Shown here: positions 23,728 through 30,086 of the stretch, piece by piece
Layout of the letters: every line of letters begins with the position of its first letter
Position numbering within the stretch: position 1 is the stretch's first letter
DNA from: Actinomadura litoris
Lineage (GTDB): Bacteria; Actinomycetota; Actinomycetes; Streptosporangiales; Streptosporangiaceae
Reading direction: 5' to 3'
Length of the DNA: 64,000 nt
NCBI RefSeq assembly: GCF_009733595.1
Contig: NZ_WOFH01000012.1
Location: forward strand, 124,001 to 188,000
Notes under the pieces: model-generated
Databases searched by the model: none
The model's input: the letters and a program-made list of their open reading frames with translations, nothing else
What the model was told of the DNA's origin: nothing
Made by a program: the position numbers and the translations under genes

Positions 23728-26508
23728 ATGGCGGCACTTGTGGATTTCAACTCCCTTAGAGTGATCATAGAAAATAGTCTTGCCCAAACAGAAGGTAATG
23801 CGTTCCAAGAACTTTGTGATCGCCTCTGTCTCGAACTCTATCCAGATGACTATCACCCGGTGCGTCCGGGCGGTCGCCGAGGGGACACTAAGAATGACGG
23901 CTATTGCCCCAAGGCAAGAATCTTCTTTGCTGCGCACGCAACACGCGGCGAAACCGCAAAGAAGACCATAAAGAAGATAACGAGTGATCTGGAAGGTTGT
24001 CTAGAAAATCATCGCGATGTTGCGGTGTGGAGGTATCTGACGAATGATACGCTGACAGGCCAAGTTGATCAGCATATCGATAATGTGCTACGCCCCAGTA
24101 ATCCGAGTATAGTAATCGAGGTTTGGGGTCACAAGCGCTTGGCGGACGTAATTTCTCGTCTCAAACCTGCCCAGATTGAGCGTGTTATCCAGATCTCACT
24201 TAACTTTGACTTCCGTGATCGCGTAACTGAATACTTGCTGGAAGAGGCAAGAGTTTACAGAGGCCGGCTGGTTGGCCGTTGGCTGGCGGCCGGGTTGAGC
24301 TATGAGAAGGCCAGTGAACTTGCCGATGACGAGAGCATTGGTGCGTACAGTCAATTCGAGAATGAACTCTCAAGCCCAGGTTTGACCTTTATTGTGGGCG
24401 ACTTTGGCTCAGGAAAATCAGTCACTGCACTCCGTATTTACGGGCACAGCATCCAAGCTGCACTTCAGGACGAGAATGCAAGACTGCCAATATTTCTACC
24501 TGTCCAAGAGATCTCTGGCTCTTTGATTGAGGCAGTACGGAGAGTAACTGATAGATTCCCAGAGCGCCGCGCAAATGGCTTGATGCTAGTCGTTGATGGT
24601 CTCGAAGAGCCTGGACTCGGGGCCGCTGCGGTTCTACTTGAACAAATCCAAACTCTCGCGCACAGTAATCCTGAGAACAAAGTCATAGTAACAACGCGCC
24701 CCGGCCCTAAACTGACCGGTGGCACCGTTTGTCAGCACCCGATAATGACTGACGAGGAAGCCGGGGCTCTTGTCGAACGGCTCGACGGTAATCAAAGTAT
24801 GCTGTGGACGCATACTCACGGCATTAGCGAGATGTTGCACCTTCCGCTCTTCCTAATAATTGCCACGATCCGCCAACAAGGCGGAGAGGGCATACCTCGA
24901 TCGAAAGGCGCATTTCTCGCTGCTCTGGCGCAGGAAGTGCTGGGTCCACCTTCCACACGCGCTACTGAGATCGAGAAGACGCTGAAGAGAATCGCAAGGC
25001 TGAGTATGGAGTATGGGGGGCCAGTGCCTGTCGCAGAGCTAGAAGATGATGCCTACCTCCCTCAGGCTCTCGCAACACGATTCGTCCTGCGGCGGCGGAG
25101 CATTGTCACATTTGCCCTACCCATACTGCAGCAATACTTTGCTGCCAGATCAGCTTTGGAAACCAACTTCACAGATGAGGAGCTAGAAGACCTCACTCTA
25201 ATGGATCGTTGGAGATACGCGCTGCTTCTTGCTGTGACGGAGGGATCATGGCGTCAAGGGCGCGCACTGATCGAGCGGCTAATCGAGCGCGTTCCTGGCC
25301 TAGCCGCGTGGCTCGTAAAGAATGCAATACCGGCTGCCAACTACAAGTCTGAGGTGCCGCTTCCTGATGACCTCGAGTGCGCTCGGCGTGTAAGAAGCTC
25401 GCTCAGCTCCTGGGTCTCAGCGTTCGATTTTCCAGAGATGTTCGGCTTTTCTAGCCACGAAGGAGTCGTATCCACAGTCGGCGCCCGTGTTTCTGATAAT
25501 CACCTTCACGTAGGTCTCAAGGTGGGCAGCCGGAACCAGGGCATCGTAAGACTGCCCAGGAACCCTAATGAAGCGGAGGCGGATGGCTCAATCTGGTCGC
25601 CGATCTGCATGGGTGAGGTGCCTGCTGACTTCATGGCGTGGCCTTGGCAATGGGCCCTCTCTATTCTCACACGCGAACTCGGAACGCTGCTCAGATCAAA
25701 GGCTCTTCCACTGCCGAACTGTGAGGCTTATTCACGTGAGCGAGAGTGGGCCCTCGCTAGGGCGATTATGGGTAAGCGTGATGTCCTGCATGAGCCGCTA
25801 GCGCGTGAGCCTCTGGTCGAGAGTGCAGAAAATCTTCTAGGTCTTCTGAGCGAGGAGAACCGTCAACACTTTATTATTGACGGGGTGAGGCCGTTTACTG
25901 GCACGAGGGACGAGTTGGCTGGATTCGCTAACAAGCTTTCTTCCTTGACCGATCAAAACATTCAACGCCCTTACGTTGTTCCGGATAATCTTAGTCCCGA
26001 GTCGGGCCTAATTGAGGAACTGTATTCCGAAAGGGCTATGAGCTTGCTTGTAAGTCAGGTTTTCAATGCTGCCCTTGAGATCTATAGCGTGCTTGTTGAC
26101 ATCTACTTCTCCCGTTTCGCTCCGACTCTTGGGTTGGCATGTATGAGGCCTATTGAAATCACAGGCGTACTTCGGAGCATGCAGGGGGATTACTTCAAGT
26201 GGTCTTTGAGCTATGAAGTGAAGCCGATTCCAGACGGGCGGCGCAGTAATGCCAAGATATCTCTGAGTGGATCGAGCGGTCGAAGAGCTCGCACCCGAGA
26301 AGAATTTATTGAGAAGTACGAAAATCTTTCTCGACTCATTTCTGATCTGCGCCCGAATGCGAAACATTGGGCCCAGCCTCGATCGGTACAAACGGGCGTC
26401 CACATGTTCAAGGATATGCCAGCAACGGCCTTGGCTTATCGCTGGCTCTGGGATGACTTGAAGGACCTTTCTCTGATGGACAATGCAGCTCCTTACGGTG
26501 AAGATTGA
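23728..26508 (+). CDS. NACHT/STAND-like NTPase with putative REase-like N-terminus, candidate anti-phage protein
   Basis: 926 residues. N-terminal 130 residues: ELCDRLCLELYP, then PGGRRGDTKNDGY (D53, D57), the pattern of restriction-endonuclease-like domains that precede NACHT modules, although the expected (E/Q)xK position reads AAH (68-70) and may be inactive. Residues 200-480: P-loop GDFGSGKS at 224-231, Walker B VVDGLEE with D290, then a helical region. The C-terminal 430 residues match nothing I know and show no obvious repeats. GC is near 50%, against over 70% around it, showing separate origin. The layout (effector, NTPase, large C-terminal sensor) resembles Avs/NLR-like defence proteins carried by mobile elements. 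It starts 19 bases after the NUDIX gene. Confidence 0.82.
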   Translation: MAALVDFNSLRVIIENSLAQTEGNAFQELCDRLCLELYPDDYHPVRPGGRRGDTKNDGYCPKARIFFAAHATRGETAKKTIKKITSDLEGCLENHRDVAVWRYLTNDTLTGQVDQHIDNVLRPSNPSIVIEVWGHKRLADVISRLKPAQIERVIQISLNFDFRDRVTEYLLEEARVYRGRLVGRWLAAGLSYEKASELADDESIGAYSQFENELSSPGLTFIVGDFGSGKSVTALRIYGHSIQAALQDENARLPIFLPVQEISGSLIEAVRRVTDRFPERRANGLMLVVDGLEEPGLGAAAVLLEQIQTLAHSNPENKVIVTTRPGPKLTGGTVCQHPIMTDEEAGALVERLDGNQSMLWTHTHGISEMLHLPLFLIIATIRQQGGEGIPRSKGAFLAALAQEVLGPPSTRATEIEKTLKRIARLSMEYGGPVPVAELEDDAYLPQALATRFVLRRRSIVTFALPILQQYFAARSALETNFTDEELEDLTLMDRWRYALLLAVTEGSWRQGRALIERLIERVPGLAAWLVKNAIPAANYKSEVPLPDDLECARRVRSSLSSWVSAFDFPEMFGFSSHEGVVSTVGARVSDNHLHVGLKVGSRNQGIVRLPRNPNEAEADGSIWSPICMGEVPADFMAWPWQWALSILTRELGTLLRSKALPLPNCEAYSREREWALARAIMGKRDVLHEPLAREPLVESAENLLGLLSEENRQHFIIDGVRPFTGTRDELAGFANKLSSLTDQNIQRPYVVPDNLSPESGLIEELYSERAMSLLVSQVFNAALEIYSVLVDIYFSRFAPTLGLACMRPIEITGVLRSMQGDYFKWSLSYEVKPIPDGRRSNAKISLSGSSGRRARTREEFIEKYENLSRLISDLRPNAKHWAQPRSVQTGVHMFKDMPATALAYRWLWDDLKDLSLMDNAAPYGED

Positions 26509-27095
26509 TCGTCAACCACTGGCCGCATGGACGCGATTTTTCCTTGGCATTGCAAATGAGCATCGACCTTGGAGACGGTAGCGATGATTCCTGAAGACGA
26601 TTGCTGAATGGAATGTGAAACGATATGTGTATTGCCGTAGCGCCCTATAATTTCAGCCAGTCGATCTCTGACTGACAGTTGGTCGCCATCTGGGCTTGTC
26701 GTCATGTCGCAGTAGGTGAGGTATTCGCTCAGCAGTGGGGGAGCAAAACCAAATTCCTCTGCGAGAGCGCCGATAAGACCGCGTTCGCGGGCTTCGGTTA
26801 GGGCGCAGGAGTGGTGGGCTACTAGGCGGCATAGGTGGTCGTCGGCCTGGTGGGTGTCGCGGAGGTAGCGGGCTCCGTCTAGGGGGTGGAAGCCCGTGTT
26901 CACAAGGTCGGGGGCGTAGCCGATGTCGTGGAGCCACGCGGCGGCTTCTAGGAGGTCGGCCTTGTCGCCGAGGATCGGGACGAGGGTTCGGGCTTGGCGG
27001 GCTACGCCTTGGGTGTGGGCCCAACGGCGGGGGAGTGTGGTTTCGAGGTGCTTGCGCGCTAGCTCGCGGGCCCATGGGGCGGTGTTCTTGTTCAT
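26493..27095 (-). CDS. HD-domain phosphohydrolase-like protein
   Basis: 200 residues. Metal-binding HD set: H in RRWAHTQGVARQA, HD in AAWLHDIGYAP, H in GFHPLDGARYL and VAHHS. Such small HD proteins hydrolyse nucleotides or related phosphates and are regular passengers of Streptomyces AICEs; the substrate is unknown. I chose ATG 27095, where homologues begin; GTG 27131 is possible. The 3' end, including the last 150 bases, is low-GC like the neighbouring NTPase gene, and the two genes overlap tail to tail by 16 bases. Confidence 0.87.
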   Translation of the reverse strand: MNKNTAPWARELARKHLETTLPRRWAHTQGVARQARTLVPILGDKADLLEAAAWLHDIGYAPDLVNTGFHPLDGARYLRDTHQADDHLCRLVAHHSCALTEARERGLIGALAEEFGFAPPLLSEYLTYCDMTTSPDGDQLSVRDRLAEIIGRYGNTHIVSHSIQQSSSGIIATVSKVDAHLQCQGKIASMRPVVDDQSSP

Positions 27096-27119
27096 GGGTG
27101 TGACGGTAGGTCGGTGTTG

Positions 27120-27161
27120 GTGGACGTCCACGGGCTTGTGGGGCTCATCTGGGGACGTCTT
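27120..27161. promoter_or_regulatory. ACGTC-motif cluster between HD gene and gntR
   Basis: Contains the 12-bp palindrome GTGGACGTCCAC (27120-27131) and GGGACGTCTT (27152-27161), directly followed by GGCGGACGTA. Part of the cluster lies in the last codons of gntR. Same motif family as upstream of int and of both HTH/PLD-like genes. Confidence 0.6.
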
Positions 27162-27618
27162 GGCGGACGTAGCGTCCTTTGCCGTGGACGCAGGTGATGA
27201 GGTCGGCTTCCTCTAGGGAGCGAAAGGCGCGGCGGGCCGTGTAGCGCGCGACGCCGTAGCGCTTCTTGAGCTGGGCTTCGCTGGGGAGCATGTCGCCCGG
27301 CGCTAGGTGACCCGTGATGATCTGCTGGCGGAGGTCTGCGGCGATGCTCAGGTACCGGGGAAGAGCCTGAGCGGTCGGGTCGGTGGTGGGGTCATGAACG
27401 AAGCGGCCTACGCCGGGTCGGATCTTGACGAGGTCTTCGTCTTGCAGGACGGAGAGGGCCCGCCGCACGGTGTTGCGGGTGACGTCGAACTCAGCGCAGA
27501 GGGCCGCTTCGGCGGGTATCCGGGTGCCGGGGGTGTAGGTGCCGTCAGTGATGCGCTGGCGTAGGGCGTCGGTGATTCTGCGGTAAGCGCCCCAAGTAGT
27601 GCGGCGGGCCGTGGTCAT
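27145..27618 (-). CDS. Tandem GntR winged-helix regulator, candidate element repressor
   Basis: 157 residues made of two consecutive GntR-type winged helices and no ligand domain: residues 10-73 (ITDALRQRITDGTYTPGTRI, EFDVTRNTVRRALSVLQDED) and 87-152 (IAADLRQQIITGHLAPGDML, RYGVARYTARRAFRSLEEAD). The two halves are clearly duplicates. pSAM2 is held silent by a GntR-family repressor (KorSA), so this is the best candidate for the protein that reads the paired GGGACGTCTT sites: two DNA-binding heads would suit two sites one turn apart. That match is inference. ATG 27618 starts one base after the upstream stop. Confidence 0.88.
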   Translation of the reverse strand: MTTARRTTWGAYRRITDALRQRITDGTYTPGTRIPAEAALCAEFDVTRNTVRRALSVLQDEDLVKIRPGVGRFVHDPTTDPTAQALPRYLSIAADLRQQIITGHLAPGDMLPSEAQLKKRYGVARYTARRAFRSLEEADLITCVHGKGRYVRQDVPR

Positions 27619-27619
27619 C

Positions 27620-28042
27620 TCAGTCGTCCGTGTGCGCGTTGCAGGTCCCCGAGATCCAGGGGGCGAGGTGAAGGGTGAGCCTCTCGGCGGCGAGTTCCAC
27701 GTCGGTGGAGGGAGCCAGCCACTTGCCGGTGCTGGCGCGGTACCACCAGATGCAGTGGCCTCGGACGACGGAGACGCTCTCACCGACGCACGGGGCCGAC
27801 TCGCAGAACACGCGTAGGAGGGGTGACGGTGATCTGGTGTGGAACCGGGTTGTCCAGTGGTAGCGGTGCAGGACACGGGACAGGCGGAAGAGGTGCCAGC
27901 GTGCCTGCCGTGAGCCACAGCCCAACGGCAGAGACAGCACGGTCGGCCTGAACGGGGGCACGCGCATTGGCCGCGCCGTCTCCAGCTTGCTTGTGGTCGC
28001 GTCGCGCGGTCGCCGTGGGGGCAGGGCGCTGTGTGGTTCCAT
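27620..28042 (-). CDS. Hypothetical element protein, coupled to gntR
   Basis: 140 residues, not recognised. Basic N-terminal half; C-terminal half contains SVVRGHCIWWYRASTGKWL and STDVELAAERLTLHLAPW, suggesting a small folded domain with aromatic core. ATG 28042 overlaps the upstream stop as TGATG, and its own stop ends one base before gntR, so it is translated as part of a three-gene unit. Another possible start is ATG 27967. Confidence 0.65.
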   Translation of the reverse strand: MEPHSALPPRRPRDATTSKLETARPMRVPPFRPTVLSLPLGCGSRQARWHLFRLSRVLHRYHWTTRFHTRSPSPLLRVFCESAPCVGESVSVVRGHCIWWYRASTGKWLAPSTDVELAAERLTLHLAPWISGTCNAHTDD

Positions 28043-28314
28043 CAGGGCGTCCTGCGCTTTGGTGCCCGCGCGCTTTGGGCTTCGAGTACCTCGCGCAGCT
28101 CTGCGGCGGACGGCTGGATCACGGTCGGATCGACGCCGGCGGCCGGGTCGTGGAGGCTGGCAACCCAGTCGCCGAGAGTGCCGTCCGTGCGGACTGCGCG
28201 CCAGATGCGGTGACCGGGGAAGTCCTGGCGGAGGTTCGCGAGATCGGTTTCTGCGTTGGTGGTCGCGTGGTGCGAGGTGTCGGGCGCGGCCTGGTAGGGC
28301 CGGTCGGTGGGCAT
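28042..28314 (-). CDS. Hypothetical element protein (90 aa)
   Basis: 90 residues with a central HRIWRAVRTDGTLGDWVASLHD and a helical C-terminus (AAELREVLEAQSARAP). Proteins with this W-R-D-G-W pattern are common near AICE regulators in actinomycetes, function unknown. ATG 28314 has AGGGAG upstream. First gene of the unit ending in gntR; divergent from the second HTH/PLD-like gene. Confidence 0.7.
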   Translation of the reverse strand: MPTDRPYQAAPDTSHHATTNAETDLANLRQDFPGHRIWRAVRTDGTLGDWVASLHDPAAGVDPTVIQPSAAELREVLEAQSARAPKRRTP

Positions 28315-28403
28315 GGTGGCTCCCTGGCTTTGGTGTGGTGGGTTGGGGTGTTGCCGTGTGGAAAGGCTCGCGCTCTGGCCGGGGACCTCTCTATCGGCAT
28401 CCA

Positions 28404-28423
28404 GGGACGTCTAGGGACGTCTT
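28404..28423 (+). promoter_or_regulatory. Tandem GGGACGTCTA/GGGACGTCTT upstream of second HTH/PLD-like gene
   Basis: Two copies in direct orientation with exact 10-bp period, pointing toward the gene 50 bp downstream, the same orientation relative to its gene as the pair at int. The divergent three-gene gntR unit also starts from this 158-bp intergenic region, so the site could govern both. Confidence 0.7.
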
Positions 28424-28472
28424 CTGTTAGCGTCGTGAGCGCGTCGTCCTGACTTGCGTCTGCGGAGGTCTG

Positions 28473-29204
28473 ATGAACGACTTGTTGCGGCGTGCTCTTG
28501 CCGACGCCCACCTGACCGAGGCCGACGTTGCCGGGCGTGTGGGCGTTGACCCCAAGACCGTCCATCGGTGGGTGGCTGGACGCGTTCCCTACCGGCGGCA
28601 CCGGGTGAGGGTCGCCGCCCTGCTCGGATGTGACGAGGTGGACTTGTGGCCGCAGGTGCGGGCCGCTGCTGTTCAGATTGCGCCGCCCGTAGTGGAAGTC
28701 CTCGCGACCTACCCGCATCGGTGGGCCGTGCCGCGTGAGGTGTGGCGGCGGCTCTTCGAGGGGGCGCACGACGAGGTTGGGGTGCTTGCGTATGCAGGGC
28801 TCTTCCTCGCGGAGGACGCGGGGATCTTGCGAGCGTTCGCGGAGAGGGCGCGGGAGGGCGTTCGGGTGCGGATCCTGCTCGGGGATCCGGACGGGACGAG
28901 CGTCGCCGAACGCGGCACTGACGAGGGTGTGGGCGAGTCCATGGCGGCGAAGATCCGTAACGCCCTCGTCCACTACCGGGCTCTGTCACGCGTGGACGGT
29001 GTTGAGATCCGGCTTCACGACACTGTGCTCTACAACTCGATCTACCGGGCTGATGACGAGTTGCTGATCAACCCGCACGCGTACGGCATCGCCGCGTCCC
29101 ATGCTCCCGTCCTGCACTTGAGGCGAGCTGAGGACGGCGACATGGCGAGCACGTACCTGGAGAGCTTTGAGCGTGTGTGGGCCGGTGCCTCGCCGGTCGG
29201 GTAG
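28473..29204 (+). CDS. HTH / PLD-like (DUF5919-type) protein, paralogue without NUDIX
   Basis: 243 residues: helix-turn-helix (LTEADVAGRVGVDPKTVHRW) in residues 12-45, then the same domain as in the protein at 22485, sharing GVRVRILLGDP, VAERGTDEGV, LYNSIYRADDELLINPHAYG and TYLESFERVW. It ends where the NUDIX domain begins in the longer paralogue. ATG 28473 with GGAGG upstream. High GC throughout. The pair probably arose by duplication within this element family; their joint role (regulation or sensing) is unknown. Confidence 0.87.
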   Translation: MNDLLRRALADAHLTEADVAGRVGVDPKTVHRWVAGRVPYRRHRVRVAALLGCDEVDLWPQVRAAAVQIAPPVVEVLATYPHRWAVPREVWRRLFEGAHDEVGVLAYAGLFLAEDAGILRAFAERAREGVRVRILLGDPDGTSVAERGTDEGVGESMAAKIRNALVHYRALSRVDGVEIRLHDTVLYNSIYRADDELLINPHAYGIAASHAPVLHLRRAEDGDMASTYLESFERVWAGASPVG

Positions 29205-29214
29205 CTGACATGCG

Positions 29215-29257
29215 GAAGCCCCAGCCGCGAACCGAGATGGTTCGCGGCTGGGGCTTC
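29215..29257. terminator. Strong bidirectional terminator, 19-bp perfect stem
   Basis: Arms 29215-29233 and 29239-29257 are exact reverse complements, loop GAGAT. It separates the convergent HTH/PLD-like and DUF2637 genes. The strongest hairpin I found in the window. Confidence 0.92.
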
Positions 29258-29262
29258 GTGGT

Positions 29263-29829
29263 TCACGCTGAGGTCGGTTGCTCCGCGTTGGTGATGATCT
29301 CCTTGACCTTGCGCCGGTCGATGCCGTGCTTCTCCGCGAGGTAGCGCTGAGAGGCGGGGCGGCCTGGTCCGTCCAGGCTTGCCAGGTACTCGGCCAAGAC
29401 TGCGTCCTCTGGCGTCTGGTCCACTTCGGTACGAGGTGGCGCGACAGTGGTTGCGGCCCTGGTGAGGGTCATCAGGAGTTCGAAGGAACCGACCAGGGCG
29501 AGCGCGGGCCATGCGCTCACGATGGCGCCTATGGGGCCGTGTGCGGCGCCGTGCGCCACGTTGGCGCCTACCGTCGCCACGATGCCCACGGCGAGGCTCC
29601 ACTTTGCCAAGGCCGGTGCCGAGTGCTTCCGGCGACTCGCGTCCAGGATCACCATGGACGCGGCCCAGATCAGTCCGTCCACGGTGAAGGGGACGAGACG
29701 CGCGGTCGGTCCGGTCTCGCCGTGCGAGCGGACGAGGTCGTACGCGTGCCGGTAGGAGATGACGGCGGCCACGGCAGCTACCGCCATGACGGCGAGTGCG
29801 GTTGTAAGGCGGATGAGTCGATCAGCCAT
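29263..29829 (-). CDS. DUF2637-type membrane protein
   Basis: 188 residues. Four hydrophobic segments (LIRLTTALAVMAVAAVAAVI, LVPFTVDGLIWAASMVILDA, LAKWSLAVGIVATVGANVAH, ALALVGSFELLMTLT), the pattern of DUF2637/SpdB-related membrane proteins found in actinomycete plasmids and integrative elements. A C-terminal soluble helix-turn-helix-like tail (RPASQRYLAEKHGIDRRKVKEI) follows. Last gene before attR, on the minus strand. ATG 29829; its ribosome site is locked in a hairpin (see 29838-29858), implying translational control. A role in plasmid-type spreading or in priming transfer is inferred from context. Confidence 0.85.
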   Translation of the reverse strand: MADRLIRLTTALAVMAVAAVAAVISYRHAYDLVRSHGETGPTARLVPFTVDGLIWAASMVILDASRRKHSAPALAKWSLAVGIVATVGANVAHGAAHGPIGAIVSAWPALALVGSFELLMTLTRAATTVAPPRTEVDQTPEDAVLAEYLASLDGPGRPASQRYLAEKHGIDRRKVKEIITNAEQPTSA

Positions 29830-29837
29830 GAAGGGAA

Positions 29838-29858
29838 CTCCCTCCTGCTCGGAGGGAG
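29838..29858 (-). promoter_or_regulatory. Hairpin sequestering the ribosome site of the DUF2637 gene
   Basis: On the minus strand CTCCCTCC-GAGCA-GGAGGGAG folds into a perfect 8-bp stem, and the right arm is the Shine-Dalgarno sequence itself, eight bases before ATG. Ribosomes could bind only when the stem opens. Confidence 0.6.
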
Positions 29859-29916
29859 GGAGCCCGGGGAGCCATCCGGGGGGCCAACGCCTGTCGATGG
29901 AGTCCGACGCGACGCG

Positions 29917-29931
29917 ACCGTCCCGGACGGT
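29917..29931. promoter_or_regulatory. 15-bp palindrome upstream of the DUF2637 gene
   Basis: ACCGTCC-C-GGACGGT, 7-bp arms with one central base, 88 bp before the gene start and about 107 bp from attR. It could be an operator or an integrase/excisionase arm site. Confidence 0.45.
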
Positions 29932-30037
29932 CCGGCAAGCTCCCTCCCTGCGTGTTCGCAGGTGAGCGGCGCCCCGATCGACTCGTCCGGACGACACCAG
30001 ATGTGGCCCGATTCCGCCTTTCGGCCCCGCTCCGTCG

Positions 30038-30063
30038 GGGATTCTTACGGTCCCGTTCGCGGG
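30038..30063 (+). repeat. attR (26-bp direct repeat, right copy)
   Basis: Identical to 17951-17976. Its 3' half plus three flanking bases forms a 7-bp stem with a TTCG loop (30049-30066). It ends 23 bp before the BTAD regulator start, so the element abuts that gene's promoter. Confidence 0.92.
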
Positions 30064-30073
30064 ACCTGGGGGT

Positions 30074-30079
30074 TAGGGT
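30074..30079 (+). promoter_or_regulatory. -10 element TAGGGT, probable leaderless promoter of the BTAD regulator
   Basis: TAGGGT followed by seven bases and ATG. With transcription starting about seven bases after the -10, the mRNA would begin at the start codon. The -35 region falls within the att repeat, so it is the same with or without the element; sequence further upstream is not. Confidence 0.5.
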
Positions 30080-30086
30080 GCGGCTC

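Larger units (their letters stand above)
17951..30063. mobile_element. Integrative element of about 12.1 kb, AICE-like
   Basis: Bounded by an identical 26-bp direct repeat, with a tyrosine integrase 70 bp inside the left copy. Contents in order: int, xis, FtsK/TraB-like translocase, four small genes, HTH/PLD-like/NUDIX protein, NACHT-like NTPase, HD protein, tandem GntR, two unknown proteins, second HTH/PLD-like protein, DUF2637 membrane protein. This matches actinomycete integrative and conjugative elements, which move double-stranded DNA with one FtsK-like protein. I found no RepSA, RepAM or prim-pol type replication gene. The insertion site is intergenic, between a DHFR-like gene and a BTAD regulator, and not a tRNA gene. 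Confidence 0.9.

Noticed and set aside
23728..26508. Naming the NACHT-like protein as a known Avs type
   Set aside because: The C-terminal 430 residues lack the repeats expected of Avs sensors and the nuclease motif is incomplete; only the general architecture is supported.
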